A stretch of 64,000 bases of DNA from Christiangramia salexigens (GTDB taxonomy: Bacteria; Bacteroidota; Bacteroidia; Flavobacteriales; Flavobacteriaceae). The stretch is taken from positions 1,212,501 to 1,276,500 of the forward strand of contig NZ_CP018153.1 in assembly GCF_001889005.1 (NCBI RefSeq). Direction: 5' to 3'. Under the pieces are notes generated by a model. That model saw only the letters and a program-made list of their open reading frames with translations, had not been told where the DNA came from and ran no database searches. A program made the translations under genes and the position numbers. Position 1 is the first letter of the stretch; the number at the start of each line of letters is the position of its first letter. Below are positions 1-8,500 of the stretch, piece by piece.

Positions 1-666
1 ATATTGGGATTTAAACCGGTAAATAAACGACTAAGGCAGTTTGGGTATGGTTTTATGATAAGCCTGATACTTGCGATCATTTTTCAACTTCTGGATATCT
101 CATTAAAGTCACTGGATTGGTCTTTAAATCCGTCAATTCAGGCGGTCACAATTTTAAAAATGTTCTGGTGGGATCTAATATCGGTGCTTACAGAAGAACT
201 TATCTTTAGGGGAGCGATGCTGTATATCCTCATAAAAAGGTTTGGAGCGAACACGGCAATGATTATTTCGGCCATAGCTTTCGGGATCTTTCACTGGTTT
301 TCTTTTGGGATTTTAGGGCAGATCATGCCAATGATAGTTGTATTGATAGGTACAGGACTCATGGGATATGCGTGGGCGTTAGCCTTCTGTAAAACAAGAT
401 CCATATTCCTTGCTTTTGGATTACACCTGGGCTGGAATTTTACCATGAACACCATTTTTTCCAGAGGACCATTAGGAGATGGACTGTTCACATTTTCCGG
501 CGGAAATATGATCAGTGACTGGTACTCGCTTATCGGCTTATGGCTGGGACCATTGATCATTTTCATAATTATTAAGTATTTTGTGAAACCGGAGAAATAT
601 GCATTGGGGAATAACAATACCATGAGGCCGGAAGGTGTTAAAACCTCTCCGTCCGGCAAAGCCTGA
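1..666 (+). CDS. CPBP family intramembrane metalloprotease (5' end outside window)
   Basis: This is the C-terminal part of a multi-pass membrane protein of the CPBP (CAAX protease/bacteriocin-processing, Abi) family. The reading frame is open to the window edge, so the true start lies upstream. Counting from position 4, motif 1 (EELIFRG) has the Glu pair at 64-65 and Arg69. Motif 2 has Phe93 and His97 in FGIFHW, and a later HLGWN supplies the third conserved His/Asn cluster. All catalytic motifs of the glutamic-type intramembrane protease are therefore present. Several hydrophobic segments surround them. The substrate is unknown. Family members process prenylated proteins or bacteriocin-related peptides, and nothing nearby indicates which applies. 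Confidence 0.85.
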   Translation: MLGFKPVNKRLRQFGYGFMISLILAIIFQLLDISLKSLDWSLNPSIQAVTILKMFWWDLISVLTEELIFRGAMLYILIKRFGANTAMIISAIAFGIFHWFSFGILGQIMPMIVVLIGTGLMGYAWALAFCKTRSIFLAFGLHLGWNFTMNTIFSRGPLGDGLFTFSGGNMISDWYSLIGLWLGPLIIFIIIKYFVKPEKYALGNNNTMRPEGVKTSPSGKA

Positions 667-763
667 TATGGCATACTTAAGTTTTAAAGAAATTATTTAA
701 CTTACCTGAGAATTCGCTGAAGTTAAGGAGAGTCAAAAACTCCCATTTTCAATACTTTATATC

Positions 764-1228
764 ATGAAGAGATTTATCACTCTGTTCGCAATAATTTTAA
801 TTTCATTCAATACTATGGGACAAAATAAACATCCAATGAAGATCGCTATGGTTAGCGTCTTGGTCAAGGATCCGGTTAAGGCTTTTAAATATTATACCGA
901 AGTTTTGGGCTTCGAGGAGTATATGTACTCACCCGAAAATTATATCGCTATTGTGAAATCTCCGCTCGATGGAGATGGCACCACGATATTGCTGGAGCCC
1001 ATAGGACCGGGAGGCATTGAAATTGCCAGCAAGTTCAAGCATGAAATCTATGACATGGGGATGCCGGTGATCACTTTCAGCGCTCCCGATATTCAGAAGA
1101 CCTATGAGGAATTGAAAGCAAAAGGCGTGAAATTCAAAAAAGAACCCACCAAAACCGACTATGGCTATGAAGCCGTATTTGATGATGATAATGGAAATTA
1201 TATCCAGTTAATAGAGTGGAATCAATAA
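764..1228 (+). CDS. Exported VOC (glyoxalase/bleomycin-resistance fold) protein
   Basis: A 154-residue protein begins with a clear signal peptide (hydrophobic stretch ending near residue 19, 'TMGQ'). One vicinal-oxygen-chelate domain follows from about residue 26. It has the usual opening strand-helix pattern (VSVLVKDPVKAFKYYTEVLGF) and a C-terminal metal-type Glu in 'NYIQLIEW'. The fold serves glyoxalases, dioxygenases and antibiotic-binding proteins. The substrate cannot be read from the sequence. An exported single-domain member is less usual than the cytoplasmic form and suggests periplasmic action. It stands alone, about 100 bp after the CPBP gene. Confidence 0.8.
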   Translation: MKRFITLFAIILISFNTMGQNKHPMKIAMVSVLVKDPVKAFKYYTEVLGFEEYMYSPENYIAIVKSPLDGDGTTILLEPIGPGGIEIASKFKHEIYDMGMPVITFSAPDIQKTYEELKAKGVKFKKEPTKTDYGYEAVFDDDNGNYIQLIEWNQ

Positions 1229-1284
1229 AAGCTTAATAAAGCAATTAACTATATCAGGAAGTTTAAGATCAATATTTTTAAATA

Positions 1285-1490
1285 ATGCAGATCAAATTAG
1301 AATCTAAAATTACCTGTCCCGAATGCGGCCATGAAAAAACCGAAAAAATGCCACTGATGCCTGTCAGTTTTTCTACGAATGTGAGCATTGTAAAAAGGTG
1401 TTGAGACCTGTTGAGGGAGATTGCTGTGTATACTGCTCCTACGGTAGTGTTGACTGCCCATCCATTCAGAAAGGAAAAGATTGCTGCTAA
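1285..1490 (+). pseudogene. Frameshifted GDCCVxC-domain small zinc protein
   Basis: From ATG 1285 the frame gives a CPECGH zinc-knuckle start, then runs off into an early stop. From about position 1355 the -1 frame continues the protein: CQFFYECEHCKKVLRP, then GDCCVYCSYGSVDCP, ending in KGKDCC at the TAA ending at 1490. The two halves join into a 68-residue protein if one base is restored near 1353-1356 (MPL-DAC). This matches the small cysteine-rich GDCCVxC family, some members of which are selenoproteins. Either the gene has lost one base or the base is a sequencing error. Its role is unknown; metal or redox binding is likely from the five cysteine pairs. Confidence 0.8.
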
Positions 1491-1585
1491 TAAAACTCCA
1501 TATAGGGGGAACCAACTTCACAGCCTGGTAAAGCATGTCTTATTTCAATTAAGTTTAAAGATCTTAACTCTTAATCCTTTAAAAT

Positions 1586-2116
1586 ATGAACCCCAGTACC
1601 GATAGATTTAAACTGCAGGAAATAGAAGCTTCCGATATTTCGTTTATTCATAAAGGTCTTTCAGATCCGGAGGTCACCAGATATTACGACGTGCATTTTT
1701 CAAGCCTGGAGGCCACTAAAGAGCAGATGGACTGGTATGCCGATCTAAAGTCGAACGGCACCGGACTCTGGTGGAAGATCCTCTATAAAGATTCAGAACA
1801 ATGTTGTGGCGCTGGTGGGTTTAACGCACTGGACAAAAAGCATAGAAAAGCCGAAATTGGTTTCTGGCTACTTCCCGAATACTGGGGCCGCGGAATTATG
1901 TCTGAAGTTATGCCCGTGATCCTGAACTATGGCTTTGAAAATTTATATCTCAACAGGATAGAAGGCATCGTAGAATCTGAAAATGAGAAGTGCAGGCAGG
2001 CGATGAACAAGATAAATTTTCGCCATGAAGGAAGGATGAGACAGGCAGAACAAAAACACGGAAAATTTATAGATCTGGATATATATGCGGCTTTAAGAGA
2101 AGACTGGTACTCTTAA
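1586..2116 (+). CDS. GNAT N-acetyltransferase, RimJ/RimL type
   Basis: This 176-residue protein matches the GNAT fold of ribosomal-protein and small-molecule acetyltransferases. It starts with the typical 'RFKLQEIEASDISFIHKGLSD' pattern. The acetyl-CoA binding stretch 'GFWLLPEYWGRGIMSEVM' lies at about residues 92-109. The ending 'IEGIVESENEKCRQAMNKINF' is the usual RimJ/L C-terminal helix. Residue counts and the absence of extra domains fit a stand-alone cytoplasmic enzyme. The acceptor substrate is unknown. The gene starts 95 bp after the broken zinc-protein gene and has no operon partner. Confidence 0.88.
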   Translation: MNPSTDRFKLQEIEASDISFIHKGLSDPEVTRYYDVHFSSLEATKEQMDWYADLKSNGTGLWWKILYKDSEQCCGAGGFNALDKKHRKAEIGFWLLPEYWGRGIMSEVMPVILNYGFENLYLNRIEGIVESENEKCRQAMNKINFRHEGRMRQAEQKHGKFIDLDIYAALREDWYS

Positions 2117-2236
2117 ACCATGAACCGATTTCTACTAACTCGTACCGTATAATGCTCATCTTAATTTAACCTGCACATATCCCGGCTATCATTAAATAAT
2201 AAACAGGAAATTTTAAAAGACAGTTAGTTTATTGAT

Positions 2237-2244
2237 TATCTTTG
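2237..2244 (+). promoter_or_regulatory. Bacteroidetes -7 promoter element TATCTTTG
   Basis: The sequence fits the TAnnTTTG consensus used by the Bacteroidetes primary sigma factor. A T-rich stretch (2211-2214) lies about 22 bp upstream where the -33 element should be. It sits 70 bp before the start of the SnoaL gene. The -33 match is weak. Confidence 0.5.
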
Positions 2245-2314
2245 ATTTACAAACTTCAAAATAACATATACTACCCGTCCCACAGTGATTGTTATTTTCA
2301 TTAAAACCATACAA

Positions 2315-3193
2315 ATGAAAAGATCAATTCTACTCTTCGCAGTCGCTTTGTTAAGTATTCCAGGCCTATTTGCTCAAAAAAGCGATCTTGAAAAAAACAT
2401 GATAATGTACTCACAGGTGTGGGATGACATTATGAACAAAGGCCAGATCGACCAGATCAATTCCATGAATTTTGATGAGAATATCACCATGGTTTCCAGT
2501 TCCGAGAACATTGTAGGGATAGAAGCCTTTAAGGCCTATTACCAGAATTTCCTAACAGGTTTTTCCGATATCAGGTTTCACGCCTATGATATATTTGGAC
2601 AGGACGATAAGATCGTAAAGCACTGGAAATTCAAGGGAACACATTCAGGAAATTTCTTTGGCATCCCTGCCACCGGAAGATTGGTGGATATTGAAGGAGT
2701 TACACTCGTGAAAATGAAGAACGGAAAGATCGCTCAGGAACAGGACTTCTTTGATAATATGGAATTTATGCAACAACTCGGACTTTTATCCAATCCTGAA
2801 AACCTGAGCATTGTGGATAATATTTATAAAGCTTTCGCCGCCGGTGATATTCCAACCGTTCTTGCGGGTATGGATGAAGGAATAATCTGGAATGAAGCCG
2901 AGGGAAATGACTATGCAGACGGCAATCCTTATATTGGCCCCGATGCTGTTCTAAAAGGTGTATTTACCCGTTTAGGTGAAGATTACGAATATTTTAAACT
3001 TGTGGATATACATCTGCATGAAATGTCTAAAGATCAGGTTCTTGCTACCTTAAGATATAACGGAAAACTAAAGAAGAACGGAAAGTTGCTGGATGCTCAG
3101 GTAGCTCACCTCTGGACGCTTAAGGATAAAAAACTCATCGGGTTCCAGCAGTATGCAGATACAAGACAATTGGCGGAAGCTAACATAGATTAA
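2315..3193 (+). CDS. Exported protein with two tandem SnoaL/NTF2-like domains
   Basis: The ATG at 2315 gives a proper signal peptide (MKRSILLFAVALLSIPGLFAQ); an upstream GTG in frame would bury it. Two SnoaL-like domains follow. The first, about residues 24-145, resembles polyketide/ester cyclase members (VGIEAFKAYYQNFL, FFGIPATGR). The second, about 150-285, has the start pattern 'NIYKAFAAGDIPTVLAGM' and ends with a QQYADTRQ strand. Such domains bind small molecules in a conical cavity and often lack a known reaction. Export points to the periplasm. A Rho-independent terminator follows, so the gene is likely transcribed alone. Confidence 0.82.
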   Translation: MKRSILLFAVALLSIPGLFAQKSDLEKNMIMYSQVWDDIMNKGQIDQINSMNFDENITMVSSSENIVGIEAFKAYYQNFLTGFSDIRFHAYDIFGQDDKIVKHWKFKGTHSGNFFGIPATGRLVDIEGVTLVKMKNGKIAQEQDFFDNMEFMQQLGLLSNPENLSIVDNIYKAFAAGDIPTVLAGMDEGIIWNEAEGNDYADGNPYIGPDAVLKGVFTRLGEDYEYFKLVDIHLHEMSKDQVLATLRYNGKLKKNGKLLDAQVAHLWTLKDKKLIGFQQYADTRQLAEANID

Positions 3194-3234
3194 AAACCAT
3201 TGAATAAAGGTTGAAGTGATCATACCTTCAACAC

Positions 3235-3277
3235 AAGGAGATCCTTTGAGGCCAATACCTTAAAGGATCTTCTTTTT
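3235..3277 (+). terminator. Rho-independent terminator after the SnoaL gene
   Basis: A 13-bp stem (AAGGAGATCCTTT paired with AAAGGATCTTCTT, one G-U pair) with a 14-base loop is followed by a T run. Confidence 0.8.
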
Positions 3278-3465
3278 GCAAATTCCATTTCGGGCCTGTT
3301 AAATAAAATTGCTTAGTTTTAAACCTGACTTTCAATCTGATGCGATAATCCGGGGATTATGAAACTGAAACTAACGAGGAAAACGAAAAAAGTATTCATA
3401 GGCCGGAAAGAAAACGAATACCTAATATGACAATACATCAACCAGAAAAAACGACCGGATCATTC

Positions 3466-4971
3466 ATGAAAACCTGTTTTTTAAACTTTCTAATTCTCCT
3501 TCCACTTGCAATTTTTGCACAATCAAATTCCGACAGAATAAATGATGAAAATTTAAGAAATAGCCTGTTGATGCATAAGGAATTGGTAAGCATACCCAAC
3601 CTTCCTGAAAATAAAGAACTGATGCTTAAAAACATCAATTGGGTTGCAGATCAATATGACCAATTAGATTTTAAAACCAGCCTGCTTGAGACAAGTACGC
3701 TTCCAATTTTACTGGCCGAAAAGGTATATAATGAGGATTATAGCACCGTGTTGTTCTATTTTCATATTGACGGGCAGCCAGTAGATCCGGAGTCCTGGGA
3801 TCAAAACGATCCATTTAAACCCGTGCTGAAGGAAAAAGCTCCAAATGGAGACTGGCAGAATCTGGACTGGAAAAAACTGGAAGGAGAAATAAATGATGAA
3901 TGGCGGATATTTGCCCGAGCCGCGGCCGACGATAAAGCACCTATTATCATGTTCCTTAGCGCGCTTAAAACCTTAAAAGCCGCCAACGACAAGCCAAATT
4001 TCAACATTAAAGTGATTTTTGATCCACAGGAGGAATATGGATCTGATGCCTTATTGTCTTCCTTAGAGAAATATAAGCAGCGCTATGCCTCAGATTACTT
4101 TATCGTTATGGATGGTCCGGCTCACGATTCCAATAAACCAACACTCACTTTCGGATGCAGAGGAATTACCACCTGTTCAATTACTACTTTCGGGTCCAGA
4201 TTGCCACAACATAGCGGACATTTCGGAAATTACGTACCAAACCCAGTCTTTAGTCTCGCTAAGCTATTATCCGGCATGAAAGATGAAAATGGCAGGGTTT
4301 TGATCAAAGATTATTATCAAGGTATCGAGATCGATTCCGAAACCAGTAAAATATTAAAGTCTGTCCCTTCAGACTCAGTCGTATTCAATAATAAATTAGG
4401 CATATATACTTCCGAAAAGGTTGGCAGAAACTATCAGGAGTCTTTACAATATCCATCTTTGAACGTTAGACAAATTGGGACGTCCTGGAAAGGAGAAAAA
4501 CTAAAAACTGTAATCCCGGAATATGCAACGGCACATATAGATGTCCGGCTGGTACAGGAAACCGATGGCAAAGCTCAGTTACAAAAGATAAAACAGCATA
4601 TAGAACAGGAAGGCTATTATGTGATAGACCGTGACCCCACAGATGAAGAAAGAAGGACCTACCCGAAGATTGCAAAATTTGAGGCATCATCTAATGTGAT
4701 AAATGCCTTTAGAACAGATGCGGATTCAGATTTTGGTAAAAAGATCAGATCCCAACTATCTGAAAATTTTGATGAAGATCCCGTGGTAGTAAGAATAATG
4801 GGTGGCACTGTGCCAATAGTACCTCTTATCGACAAACTGGATGTACCAACCATCATTGTCCCAATGGTAAATCTGGACAACAATCAACACAGTCCAAATG
4901 AAAATATAAGGATCGGAAATATAAGACAGGGCATAAAGACCTGTTTATCGATATTAAATACCGAACTATAG
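3466..4971 (+). CDS. Exported M20-family metallopeptidase
   Basis: Start 3466 is chosen because it gives a clean signal peptide (MKTCFLNFLILLPLAIFAQ); an ATG at 3427 would add 13 polar residues. The mature part shows the two-zinc M20 layout. His-Asp is in 'FYFHIDGQP', the bridging Asp in 'AAADDKAP', the catalytic Glu pair in 'DPQEEYGSD', a metal Asp in 'VMDGP', and the last His in 'NNQHSPNE'. A dimerisation domain lies between. The roughly 500-residue length fits the M20 carboxypeptidase/dipeptidase group. It probably trims peptides in the periplasm. It is one of three M20 enzymes in the window and has no close operon partner. Confidence 0.87.
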   Translation: MKTCFLNFLILLPLAIFAQSNSDRINDENLRNSLLMHKELVSIPNLPENKELMLKNINWVADQYDQLDFKTSLLETSTLPILLAEKVYNEDYSTVLFYFHIDGQPVDPESWDQNDPFKPVLKEKAPNGDWQNLDWKKLEGEINDEWRIFARAAADDKAPIIMFLSALKTLKAANDKPNFNIKVIFDPQEEYGSDALLSSLEKYKQRYASDYFIVMDGPAHDSNKPTLTFGCRGITTCSITTFGSRLPQHSGHFGNYVPNPVFSLAKLLSGMKDENGRVLIKDYYQGIEIDSETSKILKSVPSDSVVFNNKLGIYTSEKVGRNYQESLQYPSLNVRQIGTSWKGEKLKTVIPEYATAHIDVRLVQETDGKAQLQKIKQHIEQEGYYVIDRDPTDEERRTYPKIAKFEASSNVINAFRTDADSDFGKKIRSQLSENFDEDPVVVRIMGGTVPIVPLIDKLDVPTIIVPMVNLDNNQHSPNENIRIGNIRQGIKTCLSILNTEL

Positions 4972-5073
4972 TTCTTCATCGCCGCAGTTCCAAAGGGGTG
5001 GCGGCAAGCTGTAGTCTCCAGCAGGATTGTGAATTCATAATTGGGATTTGTATAACAAGAAAAAATTAAATCT

Positions 5074-5862
5074 ATGGCACAAAAGATCTATCAGGTAGAT
5101 GCCTTCACCAACAAATTATTTTCGGGAAATCCCGCTGCCGTTTGCCCGCTGGATAAATGGCCGGATGATGAGCTTTTACAAAAGATCGCCATGGAGAATA
5201 ACCTTGCAGAAACGGCATTCTATGTAAAGAAGTCGGATATATATGAAATTCGCTGGTTCACCCCTACTGTGGAAGTAGATCTCTGCGGACACGCAACCCT
5301 CGCGACCGCCTATGTAATTTTTAATCATCAGAATCACTTTGGTAAAAGCATAGATTTTTATTCACACAGGAGCGGAAACCTTAAGGTTGAAAAGGAGGGC
5401 GATCTATTGCATCTCAACTTCCCCTGTGACAGTCTGAAGGAAATTAAGAAAACCGAAGCTTTTAATGACTGCTTCAATATCGCCCCGCAAAGGGTACTGA
5501 AAGGAAAGACAGATTATATTTTTGTATATGAACAGGAAGATCAGATCCTAAATATGTTGCCTAATCTCACTAAGATCGCTGAGTTAGATGCCAGAGGTGT
5601 GATCATTACCGCTCCGGGAAATAAATCTGACTTTGTATCAAGATTCTTCGCTCCTCAATCGGGGATAAATGAAGATCCGGTCACTGGCTCAGCGCATACC
5701 TCTCTTACTCCGTTTTGGGCAGAACAAATCGGCAGGAACAAATTATCGGCCATACAGCTTTCTGAGCGCCGTGGTTATCTGCGATGTGAATTATTGGGGG
5801 AGCGTGTCAGGATTAGCGGTGAAGCCAGATTATACCTGGCCGGGGAGATCTCTATTTCTTAA
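5074..5862 (+). CDS. PhzF-family isomerase/epimerase-like protein
   Basis: At 262 residues this is a typical PhzF (phenazine biosynthesis-like, diaminopimelate-epimerase fold) protein. Diagnostic sequences are 'VDAFTNKLFSGNPAAVC' at the N-terminus, 'NNLAETAF' with the catalytic Glu near residue 45, 'RWFTPTVEVDLCGHAT', and 'NEDPVTGSAH' in the second half. In phenazine producers PhzF isomerises trans-2,3-dihydro-3-hydroxyanthranilate. No other phenazine genes are present here, so it is more likely one of the many orphan family members with unknown substrate. Cytoplasmic, with no signal peptide. Confidence 0.9.
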   Translation: MAQKIYQVDAFTNKLFSGNPAAVCPLDKWPDDELLQKIAMENNLAETAFYVKKSDIYEIRWFTPTVEVDLCGHATLATAYVIFNHQNHFGKSIDFYSHRSGNLKVEKEGDLLHLNFPCDSLKEIKKTEAFNDCFNIAPQRVLKGKTDYIFVYEQEDQILNMLPNLTKIAELDARGVIITAPGNKSDFVSRFFAPQSGINEDPVTGSAHTSLTPFWAEQIGRNKLSAIQLSERRGYLRCELLGERVRISGEARLYLAGEISIS

Positions 5863-6145
5863 ATAAGATTTACCACTTCCCTTCTACGGCATTTGAAAGC
5901 TCCGTGTACCGGACCTCAGAATTCATAACTTTTAAGGAGATCATGCCTTCAGAATCTGACTCTCTTTATATAGCTCAGGCTTATTCAATTGAAAATAAGT
6001 TAAAAGTTTCTTCTGCACCTTCTCTAAATCCTACAAATAGCTTTTCCATTTTTCATTTTTTATACACAAGCTACGTTGTACAACGATATTTTGAAAAAAT
6101 ATATCGATGCTTGATTTTCAGTGTTTTACGGTTTGTTTTATGGGA
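5863..6145. other. Intergenic region before the lipoprotein gene
   Basis: About 320 bp separate the PhzF gene from the next gene. The only recognisable element is the promoter box at 6146. An 85-codon frame from 5904 has composition unlike the neighbours and no recognisable protein pattern. I see no RNA gene. Confidence 0.5.
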
Positions 6146-6153
6146 TATATTTG
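6146..6153 (+). promoter_or_regulatory. -7 promoter element TATATTTG of the lipoprotein gene
   Basis: A perfect TAnnTTTG match lies 30 bp before ATG 6184, with a T-rich -33 candidate about 22 bp upstream. This would give a 5' leader of roughly 25 bases. Confidence 0.6.
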
Positions 6154-6183
6154 GTTCATAATTAATCTAATCTATAAAAAAAT

Positions 6184-7116
6184 ATGAAAAAATTAATCCT
6201 ATTAAGTTTTGTCGTCCTGGCCTTTACATCTTGTAGTAAGGAGATGGAAGATGAATTTATAGATCAGTCTTCTAAGGTGCTTGATCTTGTTGCCAGTAAT
6301 CCGGGAATTGTAGAACACTCTTTTGGTGGTGCCGGTTATGTAAAAGTATCTAATGATGGTACAAATTTCTATGTGGAATTTATTGCCAATAGCGGCCATA
6401 AACTGCTTAATTCCCGGTTAGATATTGTAAGTCAACCTTCAGATTTCGCAACAAATGGTGGTAATAACCTTCCTCCAGGGCAAATGGGTAATGTGCATCA
6501 TACAGGTGGTGGTGTCTCATCTTATACTTACGAATTTCTGATGAGCGATTATGCAGACTGCGTTTATATAGCTCCCTGGGCTATATTTAGCGGAGGTGGA
6601 AATGATACCCGGCATTACGCAGGAGACATACTTGGTGGAAAAGATGATAAAAATAATGCCTGGTCTTACTTCAAGTATGGAGAATGCAGTATAGATGACG
6701 AGGTGGTCGCATGTAATTCTACCTATATGTTAAGTGCACCTGCAACAACTCTAAATACATTTTACAGGGAAAAGCCTAGTACTTCAAACTGGGGATGGTA
6801 TCAATATTACAACAATGCTCCTACCTCTTCTCAGACCTTTGACGTATGGACAGGAGCCGGAGGTAACGATACCAGTAAAGGATTCAGGGCGGGAACCGTT
6901 ACTATTGCCGTAAATGAAGGCGTTGTGACGGCTACTCCTAACTGGATTCATGGTGGTTTTAGCAACGAGATACATTTAAATGTTTCCGAAACTATGCCTG
7001 CGAAAAGACCTGCTCCGGGAAAATTTGTGAATTCAGGGGATACTAATAAAGATGGTAAGTTTGTTGTGATCTTCCATTCCAGAACCTGTTGGATCAATCT
7101 CGTGCCTCGGTCATAA
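6184..7116 (+). CDS. Uncharacterised lipoprotein
   Basis: A 310-residue protein opens with a lipoprotein signal (FVVLAFTSCSKE, lipid-acceptor Cys near residue 18). The following Lys-Glu fits export to the cell surface or outer membrane. The body is rich in Gly, Asn, Ser and aromatic residues (GGGNDTRHYAG, NWGWYQYYNNAP, GAGGNDTSKGF) and probably forms beta structure. Four cysteines lie after the lipobox. I do not recognise a family. It has its own promoter and terminator, so it is a single-gene unit. It could be a surface adhesin or binding protein, but that is a guess from composition only. Confidence 0.7.
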   Translation: MKKLILLSFVVLAFTSCSKEMEDEFIDQSSKVLDLVASNPGIVEHSFGGAGYVKVSNDGTNFYVEFIANSGHKLLNSRLDIVSQPSDFATNGGNNLPPGQMGNVHHTGGGVSSYTYEFLMSDYADCVYIAPWAIFSGGGNDTRHYAGDILGGKDDKNNAWSYFKYGECSIDDEVVACNSTYMLSAPATTLNTFYREKPSTSNWGWYQYYNNAPTSSQTFDVWTGAGGNDTSKGFRAGTVTIAVNEGVVTATPNWIHGGFSNEIHLNVSETMPAKRPAPGKFVNSGDTNKDGKFVVIFHSRTCWINLVPRS

Positions 7117-7135
7117 TCATTCCAATCCGTTATTT

Positions 7136-7159
7136 AAAAGAGCCTAAGGGCTCTTTTTT
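7136..7159 (+). terminator. Rho-independent terminator of the lipoprotein gene
   Basis: A stem AAAAGAGCC/GGCTCTTTT with a TAAG loop runs into six T residues. Confidence 0.85.
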
Positions 7160-7356
7160 CGTTTAATTTTCCCAAGATAAAAACCAAGTGATGTCTGTAA
7201 GGTTAAATAAATTGTATGATTATTCCTACTTATATAAAGCCAGTGTTTATGGGGTCTTCTCATAGTGCAAGTTCTAACAAGCATATTTTTTCAAGATAAT
7301 CCTTATGTAGACTATAGTTTTAAATATTGCTTAATTTTATACTTAAATACACTAGT

Positions 7357-7749
7357 ATGAAAAATAGCTTTCGAATAACACAGATGTTTGCAGCCGATGC
7401 CTCAAAGATCTACGACGCCTGGCTGGACAGCAAGGAGCATTCAAAAATGACAGGTGGTGAAGCTAATTGCAGTGCAGAACCCGGTGGTGATTTTACCGCC
7501 TGGGATGGATATATAGAAGGAACAAACAAAACGCTTATAAAAGACCGCCAGATCATACAGAGCTGGAGAACCGACGATTTCCAGGAAGACGATCAGGATT
7601 CAGAGATAGAGATAAACTTCCGGGAGATTGAAGGTGGTTGCGAGCTCAGCCTAGTACACCGCAATATACCCGAGGGACAACCCGATTATGAACAGGGTTG
7701 GATGGAACATTATTTTAAGCCTATGAAAGACTATTTCGGGGCTTTATAA
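7357..7749 (+). CDS. SRPBCC (Aha1/START-like) domain protein
   Basis: Start 7357 (MKNSFRITQMF) is preferred over an in-frame TTG at 7327. The 130-residue protein is one SRPBCC domain of the activator-of-Hsp90 (AHSA1) type. It shows 'FAADASKIYDAWLDSKEHSKMTGG', the strand 'IIQSWRTDDF', and the C-terminal helix beginning 'GWMEHYFKPMKDYF'. These proteins bind hydrophobic ligands in a deep cavity. No partner gene gives a ligand. It converges on the minus-strand lipoprotein gene at 7805. Confidence 0.85.
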   Translation: MKNSFRITQMFAADASKIYDAWLDSKEHSKMTGGEANCSAEPGGDFTAWDGYIEGTNKTLIKDRQIIQSWRTDDFQEDDQDSEIEINFREIEGGCELSLVHRNIPEGQPDYEQGWMEHYFKPMKDYFGAL

Positions 7750-7804
7750 AAATAACCGGGAGGTAATTATATTAAAGCCCCGTACTTAAGAATGAATTTT
7801 GGTC

Positions 7805-8254
7805 TTATTTAATTCTCTCGTAAAATAATCCCGGACCATCACAACTCCACCAGCTGCTTATAAGATTTGGTTTATCGGGATCTATGGCCAGGTATTCCTG
7901 CCCTTCGGTACAACTTCCAATAATGGGATTGGAGCTGTGGTATTCTAACAGGTAACCAGTTTCCCCTCCATCATATTCTACCTTAGACCAGGTTCCCGAA
8001 CCGGAAAGGCTTTTTTCCTCTGTAAATCTTGTTTTTATAAAACTCTTATCGGCCTTAAAGATATAACTTTCCTGCCAGGACATATCCTCCCCGGTACTCT
8101 CCGTATTAGGACTACCACCTGTCATTTTAACCAGTTTCCAGGTTTGAGGAAAAGATTCTGAATACAAGTCTTGTACGATCATTTCTTCTTTAGAATCTGA
8201 ACAGGAAGTTAACAGGTAAATAAGGCTTAAAAACAGAATGCTCTGGATTTTCAT
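7805..8254 (-). CDS. Small lipocalin-like lipoprotein
   Basis: A 149-residue protein has a lipobox 'LIYLLTSCSDSKEE' (Cys near residue 18). The remainder looks like the small lipocalin-like beta-barrels common in Flavobacteriaceae. It has 'TWKLVKMTGG' at the start of the barrel, 'ADKSFIKTRFTEEKSLSGSGTWS' in the middle, and C-terminal strands ending in an ICE-like 'FYERIK'. Two further Cys residues (CTEGQ, WWSCDG) may form a disulfide. The ligand is unknown; likely anchored in the outer membrane. Confidence 0.75.
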   Translation of the reverse strand: MKIQSILFLSLIYLLTSCSDSKEEMIVQDLYSESFPQTWKLVKMTGGSPNTESTGEDMSWQESYIFKADKSFIKTRFTEEKSLSGSGTWSKVEYDGGETGYLLEYHSSNPIIGSCTEGQEYLAIDPDKPNLISSWWSCDGPGLFYERIK

Positions 8255-8500
8255 ATTTTTAGGTATTGGTTACATTCTTAAGATGCAAAGATTTTAAAAT
8301 GGTTGCGCCATAATGGAAAAATTAAAAGTAAACATTCTTATTAATATTCGCTCAAACTTCTGGTAGTCTAATGTTAGTCTTATCAGAAACTTTGTCGTAA
8401 TTTTAGGTAATGTGATTATCCCGATAGCCCCGGGTCTGCAATTACTAAATGATTTCCTGCTTAAGTTAATAGTTGAAGTATAAATTTAACCTGAGTAGTT

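Noticed and set aside
1411..1605. 64-codon frame at the zinc-protein locus
   Set aside because: It is a third frame that overlaps the broken gene and the start of the GNAT gene.
3427..3465. Upstream ATG of the M20 peptidase
   Set aside because: It would place polar residues before an otherwise standard signal peptide.
4980..5006. GC-rich hairpin after the M20 gene (GCCGC/GCGGC)
   Set aside because: Stem is only about five pairs with a poor middle and no T run, so not a supported terminator.
5074..5862. Phenazine biosynthesis operon
   Set aside because: Only a PhzF-like gene is present; orphan PhzF proteins are widespread.
5904..6161. 85-codon frame in the gap before the lipoprotein gene
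   Set aside because: No recognisable pattern, unusual composition, and it covers the promoter box of the next gene.
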